Assembly: GCF_018739865.1 (NCBI RefSeq)
Contig: NZ_JADOER010000016.1
Location: 1-64,000, forward strand
Direction of reading: 5' to 3'
From: Leptothoe kymatousa TAU-MAC 1615
GTDB taxonomy: Bacteria; Cyanobacteriota; Cyanobacteriia; Phormidesmidales; Phormidesmidaceae
DNA length: 64,000 nt
Numbering within the stretch: the first letter of the stretch is position 1; every line of letters starts with the position of its first letter. The position numbers and the translations under genes are program-made. Below the pieces are notes generated by a model, which ran no database searches, was not told the origin of the DNA, and was given only the letters and a program-made list of their open reading frames with translations. Shown in pieces: positions 34,751 to 43,963 of the stretch.

Positions 34751-36040
34751 GAGCCGCAGTTGTTGATTTTCATCGTCCACGATCGCACTGTCGTGGGGCG
34801 TCATTTCTAGGGCATCAGCGGGGTGATCATGTTCTGCCAACAGTGTCTGAGCAGCCGTTAGCATTTCATCACTGAGTTCGGCCAAATCATTGCGGTTGGC
34901 CAAATAGGTCTGCAAGGCACTGATGGGGTCGCGGGTCTGGTCAGAGGTGAGTTCTGGTAAACGGGGTCGGGATAATTGACTCACAAGCTCTGGGTGAATG
35001 GTGTAGCTGTGGGCCGACGAGAGGCACTGGTGTAATGCAGCTTGGTCAATGTGCTCTACCTGGCCCGGAGTAAGTTTGTAAATCAGCCGCACAATCGCGT
35101 CATCAATTTTGGCCTTAGTCAAGGCCTTTTCCAGACACCCTTGGGGATTATCAGCCGTGGAGAGATCGATCTCTACGGTCTTAAAGGAACGCACCGGTAA
35201 GGGGCAAAACTCTACCACAGCAGCCCCCGGTTTCACATTGGCGAGGACAAACCCTTTCGTTTCTTTTTCTTCGCTAAAGTCCACCCGCTCGATACTACCG
35301 GGGTAGACGACCGGGGGCTGTTGACACAGAATTTGATGTTTGTGGACATGGCCTAAGGCAACATAGTCAAAGCAGGGACGGGCTAATAGCGCCATAGGCA
35401 CGGTAAAGCCTTTGCCAACTGCTAAATATTTTTCTGCCCCATAGCGGGCGGTATCCGTCATCAGGTGAGCTAGCAAAATGCTGGGTATCCCTGGATCGAG
35501 ACGTCGCACTTCCGCTTCTAGGGCTACCCGTAGACGTTCTAACATCAGTTCGCTCACAGTGCTGAGGGAAAGGCCTTCGGTTTCTGGCCGGGTCAACAAC
35601 GTGGAATGGGTCAACCAGGGAAGCGTAATCACCTGCACCGGACCAGACGGGGTTTCGATGCAATGGGTGGCAAGGCTATCCCCCACAATGATGTCGGGCA
35701 CTCCCAAGGTGCGATAGATACATAAGCTGGCGCCCCCCATGCCCTGGGCATGTTGGTCATGGTTACCCACCAAAAGCACAGTGGGGATATGGGCTTCTAC
35801 CAACCGTTGAAACTGTTGGGCAAAGGCCTGTTGCACAATGGGCGGTGGCGTAGCGTCGGGGAAAGCGTCACCGCCAAACAGCACCAAGTCAACCGATTCA
35901 CTGAGGGCCCGATCGATGCAGCGACTGAGGGTGGCAATAAAATCCTCAAGGCGAGTATTTAGGCCCGTGGTTGGGTTGATGTGTCCATGGCTAAAGCCAC
36001 TACCCATGTGGATATCGGAAAGATGAAGTAGCTTAACCAT
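34745..36040 (-). CDS. sbcD: DNA repair exonuclease SbcD/Mre11-like
   Basis: 431 residues. Phosphoesterase motifs are all present: LHLSDIHMG, LVLFGGDAF, LLVGNHDQH, ILLAHLM and YVALGHVHKHQ, which together bind two Mn ions. The C-terminal half resembles the SbcD capping domain. With SbcC it forms a nuclease-ATPase that processes hairpins and protein-blocked DNA ends; sbcC is not adjacent. Its 3' end overlaps the convergent M28 gene. Confidence 0.9.
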   Translation of the reverse strand: MVKLLHLSDIHMGSGFSHGHINPTTGLNTRLEDFIATLSRCIDRALSESVDLVLFGGDAFPDATPPPIVQQAFAQQFQRLVEAHIPTVLLVGNHDQHAQGMGGASLCIYRTLGVPDIIVGDSLATHCIETPSGPVQVITLPWLTHSTLLTRPETEGLSLSTVSELMLERLRVALEAEVRRLDPGIPSILLAHLMTDTARYGAEKYLAVGKGFTVPMALLARPCFDYVALGHVHKHQILCQQPPVVYPGSIERVDFSEEKETKGFVLANVKPGAAVVEFCPLPVRSFKTVEIDLSTADNPQGCLEKALTKAKIDDAIVRLIYKLTPGQVEHIDQAALHQCLSSAHSYTIHPELVSQLSRPRLPELTSDQTRDPISALQTYLANRNDLAELSDEMLTAAQTLLAEHDHPADALEMTPHDSAIVDDENQQLRLL

Positions 36041-36381
36041 GGCAGGCTGGAAACCAATTGCTGCTAGAAGATTTTACGGATCGAATGCTGAAAGGGATGC
36101 GATCGCTATCAGTATCTTTGTCCTAGTTTAGTCCGTCCAGACTCCATCGACCCAAAAACGACAGCGATATCACAGTTGTCCCATCGGTAACTTTTTCAAG
36201 ATGGCATAAATTTTGCCAATTCCATCTGCAAAACGACGGAATATAACAACCCAGACAAATGCATCAAAGCCTTGTTGGATAAGGGATCCACACGATAGAT
36301 GAAACCCTGCTGAAGCCACCTAAAATTGACCGATTGGCAAAGGCCTCAATGTATGGGTAGGTACTGCTATCAAGAAACCCC
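36041..36381. other. Intergenic region, divergent promoters
   Basis: About 340 bp between divergent genes, containing a GCGATCGC palindrome near 36100. No gene or RNA structure recognised. Confidence 0.4.
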
Positions 36382-36792
36382 ATGACTCCGGCGACATCAG
36401 TTCACCCAGGAACCACTGTTCACCCAGGAACCACAAGCCCCCGGACCCAACAGCCCGCTAAGGAGAGTTCTATCCTATGGGGGTCCCTATGGGGGTCCCT
36501 ATGGGGGGCCAATAACTTACGGGAAGAGCCTGTCTATCAGACACCCCGAACGGACGTTCACACCTATGTCTATGCCCCTGGCGACAGCTGCAATGTGATT
36601 GACGCACAAGATGGCATCCACCTGTTGTGGTTGCGCCACATTCGCGTTAGTGAAGTCAGTTTACAGCCCACCTGCCATGGCAAGATACAGGTCAGTTACA
36701 AACAAGAACCCATCCTGCGTATGGTAGGGGTTAACGTCATCTGCACAGACGATGGCTGCTTTAACTTAGCCCACTGGCTCAACCGAGCTTAA
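36382..36792 (+). CDS. Hypothetical protein with two internal tandem repeats
   Basis: 136 residues, not recognised. The 5' part has two tandem DNA repeats: an 18-bp unit twice (36400-36435, coding VHPGTT) and a 12-bp unit nearly three times (36476-36511, coding WGSL). The C-terminal ~85 residues look folded (YVYAPGDSCNVIDAQDGIHL, then MVGVNVICTDDGCFNLAHWL) and are Cys-containing. The repeats may have expanded recently and the true start could lie after them. Overlaps the convergent decarboxylase gene by 4 bp. Confidence 0.55.
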   Translation: MTPATSVHPGTTVHPGTTSPRTQQPAKESSILWGSLWGSLWGANNLREEPVYQTPRTDVHTYVYAPGDSCNVIDAQDGIHLLWLRHIRVSEVSLQPTCHGKIQVSYKQEPILRMVGVNVICTDDGCFNLAHWLNRA

Positions 36793-38249
36793 GTTTTTGC
36801 CATAGAAGCAACGGATTGATGGGCCGCAAAGTATTGATCAATGTGGCGAAACAGCCGCTCAACATGGTCTGATGTCGTAAAGGGATTCAGCAGGACGGCC
36901 TTGAGCCATTTCTCTCCCCGATAGGTCGGCAACGAGAGAAACGTATTCCCTTGGGTCAACAGCCATTGCTGTAACTGAGCATTCCAAGTATCCCGCTGGT
37001 GTGGCCCCATGCCCGCAGGCTCGGCACGAAAACAAATCAGATTCATCTGGGGTTGACTGGCCAATGCCAGAAAGGGGCGGGCTTTTACCGCATCTGTAAA
37101 GGTTTTGGCCAGAGCATAATTGTGGTCAATAATGGCCCCATAGCCCTGCCGACCCAGATGCTGCATCGATAGCCACAGCTTGAGAATATCTGGGTGACGA
37201 GTGCCTTGCACCGTAAATTCTCCTAAATTGGGGCAGTCGTCATGATCGTGCATATAGGGGGCCAGCACCCGAAAATATTGGTGCAGCTGGTCAAATTTTC
37301 GAAACATGACCGTGGCACAGGTTTTAGCCACATACAGCCATTTTTGAGGATTAAAGGTAACCGAATCAGCCAACTCAATTCCTGCTAGCTGATGGCGCTG
37401 GACATCTGAAAACATCAGCGCACCACCATAGGCAGCATCGACATGAAACCACAGCTGATGTTGTTGGGCCACAGCCGCCATGGCAGAGATGGGATCAATG
37501 CTGCCTGTGACCGTAGTCCCGGCCGTGGCCACAATGGCAAAGGGGTGCTGTCCCTGGGCATGAGCTTGGTCTATCTTGCGTTGCAGATCGGCCACATCAA
37601 TCTGAGAGTTTGGATTGGTGGCCACGGGAATAGCCGCCTGGGTCCCCAGTCCCATGACCATGGCAGCCTTTTGAAACGAGGTGTGGGCGACTTCCGACAC
37701 AAAAAACACCGGGTGTTTATCGACGGGAACACCTGTTTTAAGGGCATTGAAAACAACGTTGCGGGCAACAATTAGAGCCTGTAAATTAGCCAAACTTCCG
37801 CCACTGACCAAGACGCCATTGGCGCTTGCACCTAAGCCAAAAAGCTGGGCGATGTGCCTGAGGACCTGGTGTTCTAATCGGGAGAACATGGGCGACATTT
37901 CCACACTCAACATATTATTATTGAGGGCCGCCACCACCATGTCCCCAATCACCGAGACGGTGGTGGGAATAGAGTCCATATGGCCGATATAGCCAGGATG
38001 GGCCGCATTCATAGAGTGGAGCAGCTGCGATCGCACGTCCCCCAATAGTCGGTCAACGTCTTGCGGAATCTCAGGAATCTCGGCCCATGGCTCGCGCTCT
38101 GCCGGCTGGGGCAGGGGAGAACGGTTTGCAGCCTGGGTCATTGTCTCTACCAAAAGATCGACCACCTGATGTAGGAGAGCTGCGATCGCAGCCTGATTTT
38201 CACCATCAGGCCGAATAAATGCCGTTGTTGGCAGGGCCGAAAAATCCAC
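36789..38249 (-). CDS. PLP-dependent group II decarboxylase
   Basis: 486 residues from a GTG. Group II decarboxylase blocks: GYIGHMDSIPTTVSVIGDMV, NGVLVSGGSLANLQALIVAR, VATAGTTVTGSIDPISAMAA, WFHVDAAYGG and the PLP-Lys site SVTFNPQKWLYV. Relatives decarboxylate L-2,4-diaminobutyrate, aspartate, glutamate or aromatic amino acids; the substrate cannot be fixed from sequence here. Cytoplasmic. The neighbour upstream on the same strand is the lectin-lysozyme gene, about 50 bp away, possibly cotranscribed. Confidence 0.9.
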   Translation of the reverse strand: MDFSALPTTAFIRPDGENQAAIAALLHQVVDLLVETMTQAANRSPLPQPAEREPWAEIPEIPQDVDRLLGDVRSQLLHSMNAAHPGYIGHMDSIPTTVSVIGDMVVAALNNNMLSVEMSPMFSRLEHQVLRHIAQLFGLGASANGVLVSGGSLANLQALIVARNVVFNALKTGVPVDKHPVFFVSEVAHTSFQKAAMVMGLGTQAAIPVATNPNSQIDVADLQRKIDQAHAQGQHPFAIVATAGTTVTGSIDPISAMAAVAQQHQLWFHVDAAYGGALMFSDVQRHQLAGIELADSVTFNPQKWLYVAKTCATVMFRKFDQLHQYFRVLAPYMHDHDDCPNLGEFTVQGTRHPDILKLWLSMQHLGRQGYGAIIDHNYALAKTFTDAVKARPFLALASQPQMNLICFRAEPAGMGPHQRDTWNAQLQQWLLTQGNTFLSLPTYRGEKWLKAVLLNPFTTSDHVERLFRHIDQYFAAHQSVASMAKT

Positions 38250-38299
38250 CGTTGCTCTAGATGATTAAAGTTGCCTTACTAGGGTAAAGCTTTGGGGCA

Positions 38300-39910
38300 C
38301 TAATAGACCCACCGCACCCGGGGTCTGCCAGGACGCATACCTAAATGCACAAAACCTTTAGCCGCACCATAACCAATGCTGTAAGCAAATTGCCGATCAC
38401 ACCAGTCCTGCACCTCATGGACGCTGACACCCTTAATATAAAAATCCACCGCCCCCGTATCTGGAGCATCGTACAGATGTTCAGAACGTCTGGCACCACC
38501 AATTTGGGCATTCACCCCAGGCGGTCGATAGCCAGACGTAATTACCAACGGATTGCCACCAAAATAATCTCGACATCGTTCGAGAAATAAACAAATTTCA
38601 TAGGCAGTTTGACATTGATAACCATAGAGAAATCGGCGTTCCTCCTGATACAGGGCAAACTCGCCATAGGTAATGTGGGGCGTAATCAACGTATCAAAGG
38701 GCATACCAGGGGTGAGGGCAGCCCCAACCGGCTGATGACCGGCCACATCGCGCTCAATCCGCTCTAGCCGTTCTTCTGGAGCATGGTCTCCCGCCTCTCC
38801 CGCTTCGTCATGATCGTCATCCCAATTGGGCATTGCCGAGGTCGCAGCCTGACAAAATAGATCGGCCTCCGCCAACCGACGGCGACGCAGCCCTTCCTCA
38901 ACGGACGAGCCTGGATTGCGATATTTCACAAATTGAGCCGCCACCCAACGACTATCTTGCCAACGCTCCGGCGAATCACACACCCGCGTAATCGACTCAA
39001 AATTAGCCCCACCATAGAAACCAGAGCCCAAATTATAGGCAAAGCTATAAATGGCCCCCCGTTGATTACTACTCATGCGGCTCCAAGTGGGGATTTGCTC
39101 TAGGTACCCCCGACAAGACTGATCCACATGGTGAATTAAATACTCTTCCGCTTCATATTGGGTAATCGTATCCCCCTGCTGCACCTGAGTCCCATCGGGA
39201 TACCGGGTCGTACCATAGCCAATCGTAGGCACATCCCAACCATGGAGAGGGTCTTCATAGGCCTGGGCCCGACCATCGGGTAGAGCCTGAGCATAGCCTT
39301 CAAATTCTTTAATCAGCTCAATGCCCGAACGAGGAATCTCCCCCAGCAAACCATCAGAGGGTCGCCCATGGCGGGGCACTTCCGGCGATACAGGCACTTC
39401 CGGCACTTCCGGCACACGGGGCATGCGGCCAGGGCGTTTAGGGACGGTGATCACACCCAAACTATCAACCCAGCGGCCACTTTGGCCATAAAACCCCACA
39501 ACGTGGGAATTGGGAGGAACGCGAAGATCCGTAATATCGCCTTTTTGCTTACCAAAGATAAAACTGCGGCCAGCACTGGTGATAAATTCAACGGAGCCCA
39601 CATAGCGACCGCCAGGCGCTGTCAGCCGAACATTGTCAATGGACTCCCCAGGGTTCAGCACCAAAACCTCCAGATCGGCCCCCTCTTCACCATGGGTGGG
39701 CAACTCAAAGTTAGACCAAACCATCTGAATTTGGTCGAGGTAGCGACCTAAGCGAATTCGCACTTCAATCGGAGTAGCGGCTTGGGCCAGGACGCGATCG
39801 CTAGCTCCAGGGGGCCAAGCAATATCCGAAAAATGTTGGCCCCCGGCACCACCGACCGTTACGCTACGCCACACCTGACCCTCGACCTGATTAGCAGTTT
39901 CCATAAGCAT
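38300..39910 (-). CDS. Jacalin-like lectin + GH24 lysozyme + M15 peptidase fusion
   Basis: 536 residues in three parts. A jacalin-like lectin domain spans about 11-156 (SVTVGGAGGQHFSD, VVGFYGQSGRWVDSLGVITV). A Pro/Val-rich linker follows at 160-183. A GH24 (T4-type) lysozyme spans about 195-355, with catalytic Glu204 in KEFEGYA and Asp220/Thr229 in AYEDPLHGWDVPTIGYG. An M15 (VanY/D-Ala-D-Ala-type) peptidase forms the rest, with zinc ligands His478 (RRSEHLY), Asp489 (AVDFYI) and His522 (FVHLG). It should cut both glycan and peptide bonds of peptidoglycan after sugar binding. No signal peptide is visible, so it may be released by lysis or a holin-like route, or have a phage-like origin. Confidence 0.85.
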   Translation of the reverse strand: MLMETANQVEGQVWRSVTVGGAGGQHFSDIAWPPGASDRVLAQAATPIEVRIRLGRYLDQIQMVWSNFELPTHGEEGADLEVLVLNPGESIDNVRLTAPGGRYVGSVEFITSAGRSFIFGKQKGDITDLRVPPNSHVVGFYGQSGRWVDSLGVITVPKRPGRMPRVPEVPEVPVSPEVPRHGRPSDGLLGEIPRSGIELIKEFEGYAQALPDGRAQAYEDPLHGWDVPTIGYGTTRYPDGTQVQQGDTITQYEAEEYLIHHVDQSCRGYLEQIPTWSRMSSNQRGAIYSFAYNLGSGFYGGANFESITRVCDSPERWQDSRWVAAQFVKYRNPGSSVEEGLRRRRLAEADLFCQAATSAMPNWDDDHDEAGEAGDHAPEERLERIERDVAGHQPVGAALTPGMPFDTLITPHITYGEFALYQEERRFLYGYQCQTAYEICLFLERCRDYFGGNPLVITSGYRPPGVNAQIGGARRSEHLYDAPDTGAVDFYIKGVSVHEVQDWCDRQFAYSIGYGAAKGFVHLGMRPGRPRVRWVY

Positions 39911-40124
39911 TTGCTCTATACGAGTAGTGGATGCCCTACGAGTAGGAGGTGCCCGCCGAAACTATCCGTTCCCACCAGGCCAAACCCTTGAAGCACATAC
40001 TTATGCCTCAATGTCAAACGGTAGGATTTCGGAATAGAGCAAAATTGCTTGATGAATAGAAAGCGCTAAACCGGACAACGGCTGCAACCGAGCATAGTCA
40101 TCCGAGAGAAGCTCAAGGCCAATA

Positions 40125-40895
40125 CTATTGGTGGATGCCACATTCTGTTTTTTCGCTGCCGCGCCAACGTCCGGCCCGCTCATCTTCGCCAGAAGCCACT
40201 TTAGTCGTTAGGGGCTGATCACCAATACTGGAATAGCCTTGATCGTGCAGAGGGTTATACAAAACATTTTGAGCAAAGGTATAACGCCAAATATCTTTGT
40301 GGGTCCAATTGGCAAGGGGATTGATTTTTAACCGCCCATCTTGATCCAACTCCACAATAGGCATGGTGCTACGGTTGGTTGACTGATCGCGACGACGCCC
40401 CGTAATCCATCCCTGCACACATAAGTCTGCCAATGCCCGCTGCATCGGTTCCACCTTGGTGAGTTGATGAAACTGACTCACATCCCGCTCCCAGAGATAA
40501 TCGCCATGGCGCGCAATAAAGTCTTCTCTGCTATCCGCCGCTTTGTATACATGCAGGTCTAGCTGATAGCGTGCTTTTGCGTTCTCCGCGGTGGCGAGGG
40601 TTTCGGGGAAAAGATGCAGCGTATCTAAAAAGATCACCGGCACCTTGGTCTGGAGCTCGCTATATAGCATGTGGGTAATGGCCCCCATGCTAAACGACGT
40701 CATTTGCACCAAGTTGGGCACCGTTGCGATCGCCCACGACAAAATTTCCTGGGGTGTAGCAGATTCAAACCGATTATTGAGTTCAACTAAATCTAGTTGA
40801 GTCGGGTCGAACGCAGTTGACTCAACGAAAGAGTGCGTATTGAATAATGGTGCTTCTACACAAGAAACCATAGATGTGATTGGGTTCCAGCCCAT
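40125..40895 (-). CDS. cysH: Phosphoadenylyl-sulfate (PAPS) reductase CysH
   Basis: 256 residues with the PAPS reductase fold (QMTSFSMGAITHML, PVIFLDTLHLFPET, GWITGRRRDQSTNR) and the C-terminal active-site ECGIH. The CC pairs that bind a [4Fe-4S] cluster in APS reductases are absent; only one Cys precedes the RRRDQS block. It should therefore reduce PAPS to sulfite with thioredoxin or glutaredoxin. A glutaredoxin-like gene lies divergently upstream. An internal ATG at residue 8 is an alternative start. Confidence 0.93.
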   Translation of the reverse strand: MGWNPITSMVSCVEAPLFNTHSFVESTAFDPTQLDLVELNNRFESATPQEILSWAIATVPNLVQMTSFSMGAITHMLYSELQTKVPVIFLDTLHLFPETLATAENAKARYQLDLHVYKAADSREDFIARHGDYLWERDVSQFHQLTKVEPMQRALADLCVQGWITGRRRDQSTNRSTMPIVELDQDGRLKINPLANWTHKDIWRYTFAQNVLYNPLHDQGYSSIGDQPLTTKVASGEDERAGRWRGSEKTECGIHQ

Positions 40896-41029
40896 AAACG
40901 ATCACTAGAAATCATCTTATCGCAAGAATCACACATAACCCACCGGGGAAATGTAGATTTATCCGACTGAGTTGGTAGCGTTAACCGTAACGTCACCAGA
41001 TTGCCCCCTAGCGTAGGACAATAAACTTC

Positions 41030-41326
41030 ATGAAAAAGCTCATTTTTTACACAAAACCAGGTTGTCACCTCTGCGAAGGGTTAGAAGAAAAACTGGCGAA
41101 CCTTAGCCATTTGCCCATCGACCTCGAAATGAGAGACATTACCCAAAACCCAGCTTGGTTTGCAGAATATCAGTATGAAATTCCGGTACTATGTCGCCTA
41201 ATCAAGCAGCCTGAGACATCTGAGCTAGAAAAAGAACAGCCCTTGCCCCGGCTATCGCCTCGGGCTCCCCTAAAGCAATTGGAGCAAATGCTCCATAACT
41301 ATTTAGGCCCTTTCGAGACAAAATAA
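41030..41326 (+). CDS. Glutaredoxin-like protein (DUF836 type)
   Basis: 98 residues beginning MKKLIFYTKPGCHLCEGLEE, with the redox motif CHLC, and a thioredoxin-fold cis-Pro segment (EIPVLCRL). It resembles the small DUF836 glutaredoxin-like family. Divergent from cysH, which would need a thiol donor, so a functional link is plausible but unproven. Its last codons (GPFETK and stop) are the first part of a 46-bp tandem repeat that continues past the gene. Confidence 0.82.
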   Translation: MKKLIFYTKPGCHLCEGLEEKLANLSHLPIDLEMRDITQNPAWFAEYQYEIPVLCRLIKQPETSELEKEQPLPRLSPRAPLKQLEQMLHNYLGPFETK

Positions 41327-41471
41327 CGGCATTCACCGATAGCCTGAACAAGGCCCTTTCGAGACAAAATAACGGCATCCACCGATAACCTGATCAAGGC
41401 CCTTTCGAGACAGAATAACAGCATCCACCGATAGCCTGATCAAGGCCCTTTCGAGACAAAATAACGGCATA
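41306..41471. repeat. 46-bp tandem repeats between the glutaredoxin-like gene and murE
   Basis: Four units begin with GGCCCTTTCGAGACAAAATA (or one-base variants) at 41306, 41352, 41398 and 41444, exactly 46 bp apart; the fourth is cut after about 28 bp. The first contains the 3' end of the glutaredoxin-like gene, so later copies appear to derive from it. Unit boundaries differ by a few bases (CATTCACC/CATCCACC, CAGAATAACAGC), so the array is old enough to have diverged slightly. Confidence 0.9.
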
Positions 41472-41490
41472 TATATACAGAGAGGATTCC

Positions 41491-42993
41491 ATGACGCTGC
41501 GTGAGTTATTGGCACAGTTACCCACTGGATTAGTCCCTACCGTGAACCATCCAGCCTTAGAGCAACCAGTCACGGGTCTGTGTACCAATTCTCGGAATTG
41601 CCAGCCAGGAAATGTGTTTATTGGCATGCCCGGCACTCAGGTAGATGGTGGAGAATTTTGGCCCAGCGCCATGGAAAATGGCGCGATCGCAGCCATCATT
41701 TCCCCTAGCGCCCTCCACAATAAACCAGCCCCAAATCCGTCAGTTCTGCTTATCCCCACCAACGATATCCCAACCGTCTGTGGGGAATTAGCCGCCGCCT
41801 TTCATCACCATCCGGGGAAAACCCTGAAGCTGGTGGGGGTCACCGGCACCAACGGCAAAACCACCACCACACACATCATCGAGCATTTACTCAACAAGGC
41901 CGAACTGCCTACGGGGCTGCTAGGCACCCTCTACACTCGCTGGCCAGGGCACCAAGAAACCGCCATCCACACCACTCCATTTCCCGTAGATTTACAGCGA
42001 GAATTAGCCAAAGTAGCTGGGGCAGGATGTGGCCACGCCATTATGGAAGTTAGCTCCCATGCCCTGGCCCAAAAACGCGTATGGGGTTGCCCATTTGAAG
42101 TCGCAGTCTTCACCAACCTCACCCAGGATCACCTCGACTACCACAAGGATTTCGACGACTATTTTGAAGCCAAAGCCCTGCTCTTCAGTGCTGACTACTT
42201 AAAAGGCCGCGCCATTATTAACAGCAAGGATCCCTATGGCCAAAAACTAATCGAACGCCTCCCCAGGGAACGGGTTTGGAGCTATCACATTGATGACCCA
42301 GGGGCAGATCTCCATGCCACAGATGTCAGCTACAGCTCCACAGGCATGGCTGGCACCTTGGTCAGTCCCATGGGTAGTGCAGCCTTCACCTCACCCTTGG
42401 TGGGCCAGTTCAACCTGGAAAACCTACTGGCTGCCACGGGCGTTGCCCTCCAGCTAGGGGTGCCTTTACAGTCAGTAATCTCAGCACTGCAAGGATTTGG
42501 CGGAGTCCCCGGCCGCATGGAACGAGTCCAGGCTCACCCGCAGCAGGATATCAGCGTGATTGTGGACTATGCCCACACACCGGATAGCCTGGAAAATGCG
42601 CTGCGGGCCGCCCGCCCATTTATTAGTGGCAACCTGATCTGTGTGTTTGGCTGCGGCGGCGATCGAGACCGCACCAAACGACCCAAAATGGGCAAAATCG
42701 CCTACGAGCAAGCCGATCGCATCGTCATCACGTCCGATAATCCTCGTACCGAAAATCCAGAACAAATTTTGGCAGATGTGGTCGCCGGCATTGACGCAAC
42801 GTTAGATAAGAATGCCGTCATTTGCGATCGCGCCATCGCCATCCAGCAAGCAGTCCTGTCAGCACAGCCCGGCGATGGCATTCTCATCGCCGGCAAAGGC
42901 CACGAAGACTACCAAATTCTCGGCACAGAGAAAATTCACTTTGATGATCGAGAACAGGCCAGACTAGCCCTAGCAAACCGTTTATCCGCCTAG
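41491..42993 (+). CDS. murE: UDP-MurNAc-L-Ala-D-Glu:meso-DAP ligase MurE
   Basis: 500 residues. Motifs: ATP-binding GVTGTNGKTTTTHIIEHLL, the carbamylated-Lys region, NLTQDHLDYHKDFDDY, and the signature SDNPRTENP, whose DNPR marks meso-diaminopimelate specificity. It adds the third residue of the peptidoglycan stem peptide in the cytoplasm. The ATG at 41491 has AGAGAGG about six bases upstream. Transcription may come from the repeat-rich interval behind the glutaredoxin-like gene. Confidence 0.96.
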   Translation: MTLRELLAQLPTGLVPTVNHPALEQPVTGLCTNSRNCQPGNVFIGMPGTQVDGGEFWPSAMENGAIAAIISPSALHNKPAPNPSVLLIPTNDIPTVCGELAAAFHHHPGKTLKLVGVTGTNGKTTTTHIIEHLLNKAELPTGLLGTLYTRWPGHQETAIHTTPFPVDLQRELAKVAGAGCGHAIMEVSSHALAQKRVWGCPFEVAVFTNLTQDHLDYHKDFDDYFEAKALLFSADYLKGRAIINSKDPYGQKLIERLPRERVWSYHIDDPGADLHATDVSYSSTGMAGTLVSPMGSAAFTSPLVGQFNLENLLAATGVALQLGVPLQSVISALQGFGGVPGRMERVQAHPQQDISVIVDYAHTPDSLENALRAARPFISGNLICVFGCGGDRDRTKRPKMGKIAYEQADRIVITSDNPRTENPEQILADVVAGIDATLDKNAVICDRAIAIQQAVLSAQPGDGILIAGKGHEDYQILGTEKIHFDDREQARLALANRLSA

Positions 42994-43131
42994 TTAGAAC
43001 AAGAGATCAAGGAATGCACTCAGTGCTATCACGGAAATTTAAGTGGGAATACCCATTTATCCCTGTAACTTCTTGATTAATCTAGACAGATAAATATTAC
43101 AAATTCGCCTTGGGCGCGTTTAAGAACAACT

Positions 43132-43881
43132 ATGGACGCCTCTCGAGTTAGATCATCTGCATTAATCTCGCCCCATGCTTTACGTGCATCAGCGACGCAA
43201 TCATCCACCTCAGAGATTACGCCTCAGTTCTTAAAAACCGCTGCCCAAGAACTGAACAATCCAATTACAACCATTAAAACAGCGCTCACACTGCTTAATT
43301 CGTCTAACCTAAAACCGCAGCAGCGCCAGCGATATTTGGACATGATTGGTCAAGCGTGCGATCGCCAAAGCACCCTGATTAACCATGCCTTTGATTTACT
43401 CGAACTACAGCTAACCACCGAAAAAAATACTCTGGAGCAAGTACAGCTTTGGGATCTAGTACCGGGTGTTGTCAGCACATATCAGCCCCTAGCCCAGGAA
43501 AATAACATTCTATTGGCTTACACAGTGGCCAAAGATTTACCCCCAGTGTTCGCCATTGAATCCTATCTAAAGCAAGTTTTAGTCGGGTTACTGGCTAATA
43601 GCATTCAGTTTGTAAAAAGTGATGGCCGCATTTGGGTCAAAGCCCATCCCCATGGAGAAGACAAAGTTGCCCTTGTGATCCAGGACGATGGTCGCGGCAT
43701 TGAACCTTCGGCCCTATCTCAGGTATTCAATCCGTTTTATCGACATATGTCCGACGGCAATGGATTGGGATTAACTCTAGTCCAGCAATGGTTGGCCCAC
43801 TGTGGAGCATCCATTTCGGTCAGTAGCACCCCCGGAGAAGGGACCGCTTTCACTATTTTGCTGTCCGCCGCCTCAGCCTAA
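43132..43881 (+). CDS. Histidine-kinase-like protein lacking the phospho-acceptor His
   Basis: 249 residues: HisKA-like dimerisation helices at about 30-95 and a HATPase domain at about 135-245 (N box QVLVGLLANSIQF, G1 DDGRGIE, G2 GNGLGLTLVQ). The H box reads AAQELNNPITTIKTALTLL, with Gln39 in place of the invariant His of xHELxxP. ATP-binding motifs are intact, so it may bind ATP, act on a partner or be a pseudokinase. No sensor domain or membrane segment; soluble. A response regulator is not adjacent. Confidence 0.82.
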   Translation: MDASRVRSSALISPHALRASATQSSTSEITPQFLKTAAQELNNPITTIKTALTLLNSSNLKPQQRQRYLDMIGQACDRQSTLINHAFDLLELQLTTEKNTLEQVQLWDLVPGVVSTYQPLAQENNILLAYTVAKDLPPVFAIESYLKQVLVGLLANSIQFVKSDGRIWVKAHPHGEDKVALVIQDDGRGIEPSALSQVFNPFYRHMSDGNGLGLTLVQQWLAHCGASISVSSTPGEGTAFTILLSAASA

Positions 43882-43920
43882 ACAACGCCAATTAATCTAC
43901 TTAAGGGCGCTATGATATGC

Positions 43921-43942
43921 CCAGAGCTAGGTCTAGCTCTGG
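43921..43942. promoter_or_regulatory. Perfect 10-bp palindrome before the ATPase/DUF4276 pair
   Basis: CCAGAGCTAG and CTAGCTCTGG, separated by GT, lie 20-40 bp upstream of the ATPase start and 40 bp after the histidine-kinase-like gene. There is no T-run. An operator for the pair is as plausible as a terminator of the upstream gene. Confidence 0.45.
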
Positions 43943-43963
43943 AAATTGCGCCTAGAAATCGCT

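Noticed and set aside
40001..40183. A 60-residue minus-strand frame overlapping the end of cysH
   Set aside because: Its only start is inside cysH in another frame, and it has no ribosome site or recognisable domain; kept out for lack of support.
41306..41471. Possible CRISPR array
   Set aside because: Units are directly adjacent with a 46-bp period and nearly identical throughout, so there are no unique spacers, and no cas genes are in the window.
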